Source: Ananas comosus (Eukaryota > Streptophyta > Magnoliopsida > Poales > Bromeliaceae). Taken from it: DNA of 64,000 nt. The DNA is taken from the NCBI RefSeq assembly GCF_001540865.1, contig NC_033621.1, positions 7,469,701 to 7,533,700 on the forward strand, read 5' to 3'. Under the pieces are notes generated by a model that worked only from the letters and a program-made list of their open reading frames with translations, ran no database searches and was not told the origin of the DNA. Every line of letters starts with the position of its first letter. Positions within the stretch are counted from its first letter, which is position 1. Both the position numbers and the translations under genes were made by a program. This document shows, piece after piece, positions 24,320-35,700 of the stretch.

Positions 24320-26281
24320 CTGCGGGTGGCTCCAATGTCGAAGGGGCACCCCGGAAGCCAAACTGGTGATTTTCGGGATCTTGACTTTCCGTTTTGACAC
24401 ACTATTTGTGCGGCTGCCCCAATAGTATTAAATTGATGTATTGGGACAATGAACGAGGTAGACTTTGTGTGGGCCTTGTTTTGGAATGCCTCGTGGGTTG
24501 GGTGACATTCCGACGAGTCGGTGCGACAATCGGGCGATCTTTTGGTGATCGTAGAACGGGATCCGGAAACCCAATTGCTCGCCTGTTGGTTTTACTTGAA
24601 ACTATAGCTTTTGTAATTAGCAGTTTTGAGCTAATTATATTTTTTTGTAGGACTTTGCATAGGTCCGGACTGTGGCAGGAGACATCAACGGGTGTCAATG
24701 ACCCGATTTTATTCTTCGGTAGAGGTGGGTACTTCGATCCGAAGTTGGTAAAATGGTGCCTGCTCAGTGATTTCTATCCTTGTTATCTCCTTCCATTTAC
24801 TTGATGTTGGTTGAACTTTCATACACCACTTGATTTCATAGTTAGTCGCTCTACACTTACTCCTATTTTATATGGTTATGATTTAGTAGTAGAGCGGTGT
24901 TCCTGATGATTGAGTCATCCATGGTATGTTCTTAGTAGATGATCTTGACATTAGTTGACTTTATAGTTGGTGACACTCATAGTCATCTACTTTGTGTTTT
25001 GACATAGTTGACTGTGTGGTCGGTGACACTCCTAGATGTATGTCGGGTATTGCAAAATTAGTTGACTTGATGTCGGTGGCACTCCTATTTCTATGTTGCA
25101 TGGTTTGATATGGTTGACCTTGTAGTTGGTGACCCCTTAGTAGTATATTGTATGTTTTGACATTAGTCGACCTTGTAGTCGGTGGAACTTCTGTTTTGCC
25201 ATGATCATAGTAAATGATATGATATTAATTGACCTTGTGGTCGGTGATACTCATATTCATACATAATATGATTTGACATTAGTTGGCCTTATGGTCGGTG
25301 ATATCTCTAGGAGTCTATTGCATGACTTGACATTGTTGACCTTATGGTCGGTGACACCCTAAAATAGAAATATACCTGATTGGTCGGTGACTCTTTGTGT
25401 TTATTCTCTCATCTACCTGCTAATGTTGGTCGTTGAGCATATTGCATCGATTGCCACAGCTCGTGAGTATCTTCAAGTACACCAACGATCTGATCCACAG
25501 AAGGGTGTTCTTTTCCGAAAAGTCGTCGTACTTCTAACCCGTGAGCCCTACGAGATGTCTATTAGGGTTATATGTCAAGTGGGTGAGCAAGATGTGATTC
25601 AGTTTGAGGTCTTTCAACCCATAGGGCAGTTGATTTGGTTGTTAGTACTATTCACCATTTGATGCATTAGAGTATCTTGTTGTCTGTTATAGCAGTGGAT
25701 AGTTATTCGTTGATTGACAGTTGTAGTTCTTTTAGTCATTATTGCTACTGTTCCGGTGCACATATTGATTATTCTTAGTTGTTGATTTCCACCTCATCTT
25801 ACAATAGCGATTACTTTTGCATCTATTGCTAGTTACTATTCTATTGTTATTGTACTTATGATATCTTCTCATGATTATGTTTTTCTCTTTCTTTTACCGG
25901 TGAGTACTCCTTGCCTTCGTCGGCTTGCGGTACCCACTTGTAAGGACTGAGTTTTTTGACAGTGCAACTAAACTCTCTGTTGATAATGTTTATGTGTGTA
26001 ATTTAATTACGTAAGCACTCGTCAAGTTTCAGGAGAAACTGAGCTAAAATGGAGAAGATACGCGATTTTTAGTTTTCACTTAAAGTGAATAGTAACTCCG
26101 GTTTTCCGGAGAGGCCGCGGAGTAAAGTNTGCGACGCCGTGCAAATACAGGGGAGACTCTGTCCGTGTGAACAGTGGATTCCCTGTATTTGTGGCGGATC
26201 TGGCATACCCTGGGGTCAGGTTTGCAAAAAAAAAAAAAATTTCCGCTGTGTTTTTAATCTAAAGGGACCCCGGGGCGTGAC
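24320..26281 (+). mobile_element. LTR-like sequence, family C (interrupted)
   Basis: Non-coding DNA that ends GACCCCGGGGCGTGACA at 26281, the same 3' terminal type as families A and B. It contains the usual sub-terminal phrases: 'tgagtactcc' and a region with a GTCCGTGTGAACAG motif. Its left part appears to lie at about 21715-21892, split by the solo LTR. The true 5' end was not found. One N lies at 26129. The frames at 24394-24804 and 25387-25662 look fortuitous. Confidence 0.5.
24940..25365. repeat. Tandem repeat with TTGACCTTGTGGTCGGTGAC unit
   Basis: Eight or nine degenerate units of about 50-65 bp, each with a phrase like TTGACCTTGTGGTCGGTGAC followed by 'actc' and variable AT-rich spacer. 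It lies in the family C LTR-like sequence, about 0.9-1.3 kb from its end. Confidence 0.8.
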
Positions 26282-26757
26282 ACCACTGGGATGGGAGATA
26301 TTTTTATATGTTCTTACCACCCACCATTTTTCAGGTAAGATCGGCGGTGAGGGTCAGGATGGTGCGTGAGGATGATACTAGATAGCCGAGTTCCTGTTTG
26401 GTCCTCACAGACCTTTATATCCAGTTTTTGGATTAGCTTTTCATATCTGTTTGATTAGTTTATTTCATTATCTGTTAATGTTCATATATCAATGGATAGA
26501 CGTGGATAATTATTGTTCCGTAATTATTATTGTTTAATGATCATTAGATGTTTGTGTTGTTGTGTGGTTGTATATGTGCTTGACCTTGTATTATGATGTT
26601 ACGTCGTGCATGTACAAATAAGACTCTATCCGTTGTACAGAAAATCCTTTGTCTATGTGGCGGGTTTATGTACGTCTGCAGGATGTTCTAAAAAAAAAAT
26701 CTATATGTTTTTCGCTAGTTTTCCTAAAAGGATTTCCAAAAGAACCCCGGGGCATGA
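26282..26757 (+). mobile_element. Truncated second LTR end, family C
   Basis: A roughly 475 bp stretch ending AACCCCGGGGCATGACA, a diverged repeat of the 3' end at 26281. It includes a 'tttttcaggtaagatcgg' phrase also typical of the family B 3' region. There is no coding content. Confidence 0.5.
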
Positions 26758-26904
26758 CACACAAATTTCAATGCAATAAAATAAATGCAAAAATTTAAAA
26801 AATCACAAGACCAACATGTGATAATAATCCACTAAGAAATAAAAGATTATAAGGTGATTACCGACTCTACAGACTCAAACCTCTCTTTTATCTTATCTAG
26901 ATCT

Positions 26905-28520
26905 CGTGCACACCAACGGCTAGTCCACGCTTGTGCTCGAATCTACGAACTCCACATCCTAAATCCAGGAAAAGTTTACACTTCGAATCCACGAAGACTT
27001 TAAAATGTCGAATCCACGATGGCCACTCGAATCCACTAGCACACTCCGTTTGGAAAAATAAGTATAAAGTTGGTGACGATTTATTACTTAGAAGAGTATT
27101 AAAGATGTGTGAGAATAATCTCTAAGCAATTCTCAAATTGATTTTAGAAGAATAATAAAAATCTAGGGCACCAATAATCAATTTGAGAGAAATTTATTGT
27201 AAAAGATGAGAAAGATAGCTACTTACAAGTTTTTAGAGTTTCAAAAAGATAAAATATTATTTTTCACGTTTTAGAGACTCTCCGACATCTTATTTATTGG
27301 CTTGGAAGCAATTAGAATTAAATTAGGGTTGGAAAATTGATTTTAAAAAACTTGCGATTGGTTCAGGGTCCATATCCTTTAACGAGGTTCGGAGTGCTTT
27401 TATACTTTCTAGAGTATCAAGGTCCGAATCCTCTATGAAAAGTCCGGATCCTGACAGGTTCAAGGTCTTGGCCTTTTTTTCAAGGTCCTAGCCTTTATAG
27501 GATCTTGACTTTGAAAATTTTTAACTTTTAATATTATAATTTTTCGCAATTTTAATGACTTCTAATGACTTAAATATATTCATAAATCAGGGAGATTGTT
27601 ACAGATTTTAATGTTCTTCTCATCTTCTATAACAATGTTCTTTTCAGATTTTAATGTTATTATTGTCTTTCTCATCTTTTACAGCAAACTTCTCTCAAAT
27701 TAATTCTTGGTGCCCAAAATCTTTAATGTTCTTTTTCAATCAATTTGAAAATTTCTTAAAGATTATTCTCACAAATCTTTAATATTTTTCTAAGCAATAA
27801 ATCATCACTAGCAATTGGCAATTCTTGCTCTAGACGGAGTGCGCTAATGGATTCGAGTGGGCGTCGTGGATTCAACATGTTGAAGACTTCGTGGATTCGA
27901 AGTGTAGATGTTTTAGGGATTCGGGACATAGCATTCGTGTATTAGAGCCTAGTGTCACGGACTTAGCGTTTCTGTTCGCAAAGCCCGTGCGGCGCTCGTC
28001 TTCCCGCTCGAAGATGGGCAAGCCTTCGTCCCTATTGCTAGTCCGGACCTTCGCGCCCTACGACTAAGTATGCAAAGGGAATGACAAAGAGAAAGAGGCA
28101 GAAGTTCTCTCAAAAACTAAGTACTATACTACTTAGAAATGAGAATTACAACCCACACATACACACACTCTCTCTTGTGTGTTTTGGCCTTAACCAAACC
28201 CCACTACTTATAGGCTCCTAGATACAATGAACCTAGACACACACTAACTCTCTCATTATGAGACACATTAACTCACCCACTAGCCACATAGTAATGAGCC
28301 CTCATAATGACCAAAAGTCTAAGAGTCACCCCATAACTCCCATGAGTTACCTAACTCTTGAGTTTCCTACAGCGGGTTGGGTTTGGGTCTCCTTGACAAC
28401 CCGATTTGACCCGTCTTCAACCCGAACTCGCTAAGCAGATTTGGGCCACTGTCAAGGAGAAGTCAGCGGAAAACATTTTGTCCGTGACACTAGGCATGGA
28501 TTAGCCGTGGTGTGCATGTG
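26905..28520. repeat. Inverted repeat (foldback) with nested solo LTR
   Basis: Left arm 26905-27235 pairs with right arm 27655-27952 continuing at 28490-28520. Examples are CGAATCCACGAAG against CTTCGTGGATTCG and 'gcacaccaacggcta' against 'tagccgtggtgtgc'. The roughly 420 bp centre is AT-rich and non-coding. The right arm is interrupted by the small solo LTR at 27953-28489. Confidence 0.75.
27953..28489. mobile_element. Small solo LTR, 537 bp
   Basis: The ends are a perfect 10-bp inverted repeat (TGTCACGGAC and GTCCGTGACA), and a 4-bp CTAG lies on both sides as a likely target duplication. It splits the right arm of the surrounding inverted repeat cleanly. Length, TG/CA ends and lack of coding suggest a solo LTR of a copia-type or TRIM element, not related to families A-C. 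Confidence 0.7.
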
Positions 28521-28869
28521 ATCCAATCTTTGAATTGCTTACCAAGAACTCACCTGTGTGTGCATCTTACCCAATGGCATCTTCTCCTGAACTTTCATGC
28601 AATTCGACAAAAAAAAATGTCGCACCTTTTACTGAACAACCAATTTTTTCCAAATTGACCACTTGCCAATTTTTGCTTTAAACTATGCTTTTGTCGCGCA
28701 AAATCTAAAAAAGACCTCACTGCGACTTCTAGCACTGCCAAACATTGAGGGTAGTAGTTTTCATTTCATAGAAAACTGTTTCATTTTACAGAGGTAACCT
28801 ACCCTTGCCGAATTTATTCGATTAACCTTATTTTTTCAAAAATTAAGATTACAGTTTCTACAGTGCTTT

Positions 28870-30245
28870 AATTTAAATATTGTCAAAATGTTGTCTTTCA
28901 CGACAAGTAGCGACATCTCTTGCACGTATGATAGAAGTGCCGCGTTTGATCCCTCAAAATCTCCTCGGACCAACTCAAGGAACCTTTCTCTAACCCGATA
29001 AGCTTTTCAATAAGATATTTTTGCACAGTACATAAATTAAATCTCGGTTTATATTATTTTTAGCATGTATTTCTTGTCTGCCGCCACTTGTTCCCGAATT
29101 ACAAAGGCAATAAAATTGTCATCGCAATTCCTATGTCCCATACCTTCTATTGCCAGGCAATAAGTATGTTTCGAAACAAAATTCTTCACCCACCACTGAT
29201 TAAGTCCTGACTAGTGACGCGTCCTGATTTTCTATGGGCAATCTTCAAAAACGTATCTCACTGTTATTTCACTATCGTTACACTTTATGGGGGCATTCCC
29301 GAAACCTCTTTTCATGGCATAGCATTTGAGAGCTCTCTTAAAGTCCACTTGCAAATTGTAAAATTGACACTCATGAAAATTCTACATCTACGATAGATCC
29401 AACGACCTCCAGCATAGCGTAGTTGACTACAAAATCTTCCTTGAACTCTGTCACTGAATTTGACGACCGAATGTCCACTCCTTCATGTTGGCTGAACGCA
29501 ACAATATCCATGGCCTTATACATTCGATAATGGAGGATGGATGAGGATACAACAATATGGGGGCTATCATCACATCTCTTCTCTTACGTTGTGATGATAA
29601 CAGGATGACAGGATCTATAGTTCAAGTATAAAGCAAATGGTGCAATTTAGATTATTTAAACAATCAAATAAAATGATATTGTGCAATTTGTCAATTCAAT
29701 AGTGTATTATATATTGTAATAGTGGAAAAAGTTTTGGAAATGAGCAACATAGGATCCAACTAGGTCAACATTCGATAGCTAGGTGAACATGCATTTGCGA
29801 ACTGGCTGCTTATCAATATTTTCAGCCGTTCGTCGGTAAGCGCCTCATCTATCTTATTTGTCTCATATATAGGAATCTCACCGCTTATCTTCATGGCATA
29901 CAACTCCATCAGAAATGCGTGGCTCTTATACAATTTTGATATGTTTCGGACATCATCAACTTTTATAATATCAATAAGGTTTTTTGCATTTCCACTATAC
30001 TAAACTTAATTTGGATGTTACAATGATCCTTTGGAGTGTTCATGAATTTGAAGAATCACTCTTACAAGGCCTTCAAGGACTTCACCAATGGATGCAAGCC
30101 GGCAGGACCCTTCTACATACTTATATGTACCCTCAATCTTTTTGGAAGAACCTATTAAAATAACAGTACACTGACTTCGACGTTCTCCGTGAGATAGAAG
30201 TAAGAAAGGTGAAAGTAGTAGAACAACATTCGTGTAGAGATCTAT
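28870..30245 (-). pseudogene. MuDR-type (MULE) transposase remnant
   Basis: Reading the minus strand, the segment at about 29350-29200 encodes FKRALKCYAMKRGFGNAPI, then NDSEITVRYVFEDCP, matching the pattern of the MuDR DNA-binding domain (ALxxYAxxxGF...CPW). Downstream come KNFVSKHTYCLA, a helical stretch FIAFVIREQVAADKKYMLK, and about 28960-28890 RERFLELVRGDFEGSNAALL. The last resembles the MULE 'xRAxExxxGDxExSxxxLPxYL' segment. Upstream, open segments such as KSHAFLMELYAMKISGEIP (about 29900) and VEGSCRLASIGEVLEGLVRV (about 30100) may be its N-terminal part. Several stops and frameshifts break it, and the catalytic DDE core is not visible. A functional protein is ruled out; the family call is mine from motif shape. 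Confidence 0.6.
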
Positions 30246-30249
30246 AATC

Positions 30250-30890
30250 TCCCATCACCCAGTTGGATTAGATGAGCTAGCAAGTTCGGTTAATGGTGGA
30301 AACATTAGCTTCGTTTGCACCAGAAAATATTCGTATGAAAAAAAAAGAGCTGAGAACTACACAAATTGAGAAGATATGAACGTCGAGTAGCGTCGCTAGA
30401 ACACAGCGTCAGATGCACTCCATGGTTAGAGCACTGCACTTTTTGAATTTATATTACACTATTTAGAGTTATATTGCACTAATTGTCGACATGGTTGTAA
30501 AATTTAGTTTCCGGATATTTGCGCTAAGCTCTATTTCAAACTTACCGGAACATAAACAACGTATGCAATATCATTATGATTACGCACAGTATTCGAGAAA
30601 TGTTACATCAGCAGGAAATTTGTTAGACCTTTTTTCCTTAGGAAAGAGAAACGTCTGGTTTTGAACCCAAGGATTAAAAGGGCCTTTTTCATTTTTTTTC
30701 TAAAGGGTACTTCACATGTATTGTCGTTGTATTCCCATAGACCAAATTGGACGATTTGTTAAAGCATCACACTATTAAGAGTGAGTCGCTTGATTTGTAA
30801 GAGTTGCTTCTTCATTTCAAGTTTGGAAAAGAAACGAAAAAAAATGAAGAAGACATCAAAAATAATTTAAGAGGACCGGCAAGGAGTAGA
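30250..30890. other. Intergenic, no gene seen
   Basis: AT-rich DNA with scattered 'ttgcact' phrases that look like outlying fragments of the three-copy repeat that follows. Confidence 0.4.
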
Positions 30891-30894
30891 AGAA

Positions 30895-31870
30895 TAACAA
30901 AGAAGAAGAAGCAATATTCTGCTGCTACGAAACAACAGCAAGAATGACGAAGAAAACTGGGTTGCACTGGTTGATCCTGCGTTGCACTCTTTGTCACAAT
31001 CATTGCACTAGTTCGTTCACGTGTTGCACTACGTGGTAGGAGTAATGCCCTCTTTGAGTTTTGGTTGCACTGTTAGCGGTGATGTTGCACGACTTGTTAG
31101 GCGTATTGTATACGTTTCATTATTAAAATCTCCTACAATGGCATGGAGGAGGAGGGGTTTTGGAAGAAAAAGAAGCAGCACGGGACGAAGCAGAAGAGAG
31201 CGTCGGACGAGCGGAAGAAGAATGACTAGGGAGTGTTGTGGTTGATCCCGCGTGGCACTTTTTGGAGCAACGTTGTACTAGTATTACTGCGTGATGCACT
31301 ATTTTGTGGGAATAATGATGCACCTTTTGCATTTTTCTTGTGTTGTTTGCAATTATCCAAATAGCACTGATTATTGAACTGTCCGCTTACTCTATTGCTA
31401 GAAGATATGCATGACTTAGTTTCATGCTTTTTTACGAGATAAATATAATTACTAAATATTTTCCTTACTTTTAATCTTGATAGATGTTATATACCGTCTT
31501 ACTATAACACGAACGCAAAAAAGACGAAGGAGAGGAATGCAAGAAAGAAGAAGGAAAGGAATAAGAAGAAAATGAGTCAGCAGGACAGCGGTATAGGGGA
31601 AGAGAGGTCTAGGAAGAAGAAGAAGCAGCACAGAACGAAATAGAGGAGAACGTGGTCGAGCAAAAGAAGAGTGATGAGAGTGTCGCATTTCACTCGTTGA
31701 TCTCGTGTCACACTCTCTGGGGCAACCATTGCATCAGTACATGTCTGTCGTAATGCGTTATGTTGTGGGAATAATGTATTGTTAGTGTTTTTCTTGCACT
31801 GTTTGTGATGGTGTTGCACCACTTGTCAGTCTTATTGTACGCTTTTATTTCTAAACATATCATGTAAAGT
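30895..31870 (+). repeat. Three degenerate repeat units upstream of SDS
   Basis: Units begin near 30895, 31160 and 31605 with a purine-rich 'agaagaagaagcag' block. Each then has a phrase like 'gttgatcccgcgtggcactt', a 'gcactattttgtgggaataatg' type line and a 'cttgttgtttgc' tail. Divergence is high. Open frames on either strand are purine/pyrimidine-run translations. Confidence 0.7.
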
Positions 31871-32490
31871 TTTCTTTGGAAAAAAAAAAAAAATCTGAAC
31901 AGTAAATATTGAGGCCGGCAAATAGCATGGTGCAATTTGGTTCGAGACCCGAAAAATGAACTAACATAACTTGTCGCAATGTGCATTTAATGCATGCTGG
32001 GCCATACCGTATTTCCTACGTCTTTGAAGGCGTGGTGGTGGGGAGAACAGAGGCATTTTCGTTCGATGGCATAAAATTCGGACCGAATCTTCTAAAATGA
32101 AAAAAGTGGACCACATTTGTAAAATCTCAAAAAAAAGAATTTTTTATGCAAATTGGCCCAATAAATTTATGGTTGCGAAAATTGAATAGAGTATACTAAT
32201 TATACTTGTGAAGAAAAGCAATACATTCAAATTTTAAAATCAAAATATCGTTGATCAAGTCGAATCAAATAAATTAAAAATTAAATAATAAAGTTAAAAT
32301 TTTAAAAAATTAGATAGTTAATTTTAAATAATTCATAATTTAGTTAACTTTTATACTAGTGTAAATTTGAATTTATGGGAAACGTGGACTATAGACCCTG
32401 ATCCGTACAAATAAATATCTAAAAAAGACCCAGCTCGTGGCTTGCGCACGACGCCGAAGGAATACGACGCTGACGTGGCGCATCAGCACC
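31871..32490. other. Upstream region of SDS-like gene
   Basis: Mostly AT-rich (32150-32350 especially). It becomes GC-richer from 32430, with TGACGTGGCG at 32471-32480, an ACGT-core motif that could bind bZIP factors. No coding potential is seen. Confidence 0.45.
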
Positions 32491-32497
32491 CTTTCTG

Positions 32498-32504
32498 TAT
32501 AAAT
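32498..32504 (+). promoter_or_regulatory. TATA box of SDS-like gene
   Basis: TATAAAT lies 207 nt before the ATG at 32711 in otherwise GC-rich DNA. A (GA)n run (32548-32577) and C/T-rich leader follow. The ATG that overlaps this box (32503) would lie upstream of transcription start, so it is not a likely start codon. Confidence 0.6.
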
Positions 32505-32544
32505 GGAAGCAGCTTCTAGAAGTCGCATGCAGTTACCTCTTTCG

Positions 32545-32580
<36 letters not shown>

Positions 32581-32710
32581 CTTCCCACTACGCTCTTTCC
32601 ACTCCACTCATCCTCTTCCTCCTCCCTCATTTCTTACCCTCCCCGAACCTACGAAACCCTAGTTTCCCCAATACCGAGCTTCAGATCCCGTCATACCCTC
32701 CCTCTCTCCG

Positions 32711-35700
32711 ATGGTCGCCGCCGACCCCGATCTCGTCTCCCTCCGCCGGATCGTACCCTCCACTGCTCGGAAGCTGCGGTCCAAGCTCCCTCGGCGTAGG
32801 CGCTTCCCGATCCTCCCAATCATCGATAGCGCCTCCGGTGCTCTTGGTGCTGCGGCGGCGGCGGAGTCCTCCTCCTCCTGCCTCTGCAGCGAGATCTCCG
32901 GCGGCGGTTTCCGGCGAGTCACCAGATCCTTCTCGAAGCGTCAGGCGACGCTCCGATCCAAGGAGAGCAAGGGCGATGGTAGCCGAGGAATCGGAATGAT
33001 CCCGCATTGTTACGAGAAAGAGGCGAAGAGACCGAGAAGAGAGGAGTCCACGGCGAATTCGGCTCCGGAGGCTTCCGTCTCCGAGATCTCGGAGGTTCTC
33101 GGAGGTATCCCCGACGGGCATCGTGCTAAGAAAGGTACGTCCACTGAGAAAGCTCCCGCAATCTCCGATTCCTCGTGCCTCGATTCGATCTCCAACGCGA
33201 ACTCCGCGCGGATCCCCAAATCTACTGCGGACGAGGGCTGCGTCGGCGGCGGCGGCGGCGGCGGCTCCCAGATCACGCTGAGCTCCGCGGCGGCGCCGCT
33301 GCGCGATCTCGACCTCGACTCCGATCTCGCGTGCTCGGAGCAGTTCTCCTCCTCCGACGGCGACGATGAAGAGAGGAGTCCCTCCTCCACGTGCTCGATG
33401 ATGTGCAAGGAGATGGCTCTCTCAGATCTCGAGGAGGAGCTCTTCCCCCTGTGCTCGGAGGGGGAATGGTCGAGCGAGCTCTCCGAGTGGTCCACGGAGG
33501 GCTCCCAACCCTCCGCCTCCTTTTCCCTCTTCCTCCAATTCGCTCAACAGTTCTCGAGCTCCACCCCCCACAGAAAACTTAGATCGCCCCCGGGATCCGA
33601 ATCAGAAGAGCACTGTTCCCAGGAATTCACGGTTAATTCCAGTTCCTCTTTACTATTATGCGATTTCATCGGGTCATTTTTTGAGGTTTTAAGATTATTT
33701 TTCGTTTATTTGTTTTGATCGATTCGATACGATTCATCGCAGGTGATGAGGTTCGAAGAGGACGACGACGAGGAGAGCTACAAGAGATTCCGGAGCAGGG
33801 AGAGGAAGGAGACCGTGATGCAGGACTACGGCGTGGTGTACAGCTCAAGGACGGATTACGGCCACATGATCTTGGAACAACGGCTCCTGATGGTTAACTG
33901 GATGCTCGAGGTACGTCTCCCGATCCACGATCACCCTTTTTTCCCCTATCAGCGATCGCCATATGTAACTGGCGACTTGTACTTTCACATGAGAGTTCGT
34001 TTCTATTGTTCCGCTGGAACACAACCGTTACAGTGCACAACTTCTCATCTGACGTCATATAGTGATGCACCGATTTTTACAAAAAGAACGGGTAAATTGC
34101 ACCACTATTCCCTAAACATTCGACAAGGTTTACTTTGGCCCTCAAACTTTAAATTTCTGTTAACTCTTTTACTTTTAATGCCATGTGTATTTACTATTCA
34201 AAAGCAAATTATTATCTACATCTAGCTAGTGTCTCTATATCTAGATTTTATGTACGAGTTATATATTTGTCGGCTATTTTTATCTCAAATTTCAATCCGA
34301 TCATTTATTAAGTCATTTTTTTCTATGTAAAATTTTGATATTTGAATTGAACGCATAAAATGGATAAAAAATCGACGAATTTATAATGTACAAATATATA
34401 TAGATAAACTAAGTGCAAACAATAATTTTATTTTAAAAATGAGGAGTAAAATAAAATAAAATAAAATTAACGTTCAGAGACTAAATTAAAATATTATAAA
34501 GAAATTAGAATTTTAAACATTATAATTAAAAGTTTAAGGATGAAAACAAAAGTTAATTCAAAGTTCGGGGACCCTTTAGTGCATTTTAAGTAGGGGTATT
34601 TTTATGTTTCGTGCGGAGCCTCCGTTTCCAGAGGTGAGGGTAGAGTGGGTGCGTAAAAGTACGCATGTTTCACGCCTTCTGCTTTCCCGTTTTCGGGTCG
34701 CCACACCACCCCTACAAAGTGGTCAAGCCGTTTGACTCTCCGAGGAGAATGCCATCTATTTTGCCCTCCAGCTGGGGAAGGCCGATAACAGCAAGCACGT
34801 GATGGAAGTGCAACTGAACTTTATTTTTCCAGTTTTGCCCTCCTTCTCCACACAGAATTGCTGCTGCACTATTTTAAAAAATGGATAATTGTCCATATAC
34901 CCTCGTACGTTTAAAAATATTCAATTTATTCTTTTTTTTTTTTCTAAAATACTCTTCACATTAAGAAAAATAGTGTTTGGTTGGAGTATTTTTTGTGTTT
35001 GGTTGGGGGTTGGAGTTAGTCCAGAATTAAGAAAAATAGTGTTTGATTGGAGTAGGTGGGATAAAAAGGATAGTGGTTGGTAAATAAATAAAAAGACAAA
35101 AATACCCTTACATTAATCTATTGAAATAAAAGCTTTTATTTTTTTAATTTAAAATTGTATGATTGCAAATATTTTTTAGTAAAGTTAAATTAATTTTAGC
35201 TTAATTTTCTACCAAAAAATATTTCTCACTATTTTTTTGTGACTTTGAAAATGCCTAAAATCTAGGAACAACTATTTTAAAATTTTCTTAAGTTCAAATT
35301 TCACGAACATTTGCATTTCACGAACTATTTTAATATTTTACTTACAATTGCATTTTAACCCGCAAAATTTGAATAATTAAAATTTAAAATGTAAAATTAA
35401 AAATGAATAATTAAAATTTGAATAATTCAAATTTCACGAATATTTTACTTACAATTGCATACAAAATATAAAATGTAAAATTTCAAATTTAAATAATTTA
35501 AATTTAAATTTAAATTTTAAATTTTAAATTTAAAAATTTAAAAATTTAAAATACTAATATTAATTTTCAGATTGCAAATTATAAATTTTTAAAATTTATA
35601 ATTTAAAATTATATTAAAAATTAAATAAGGGTGGGTAATCCCACCCCGGTTAGCTAACCCCACCCCAAATGGGCTAGCCCGGGTGGGGTTAGCTAATCCC

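Noticed and set aside
24394..24804. 136-codon frame after the solo LTR
   Set aside because: It lies in family C LTR-like DNA, has no recognisable domain and reads through non-coding repeat sequence.
24940..25365. Regularly spaced repeats resembling a CRISPR-like array
   Set aside because: The units are degenerate, spacers are low complexity, and the context is a plant LTR; CRISPR arrays are not expected in plant nuclear DNA.
32503..32799. Upstream ATG frame before SDS
   Set aside because: Its ATG overlaps the TATA box, so it should not be in the transcript; the frame is GA-repeat and shadow of exon 1.
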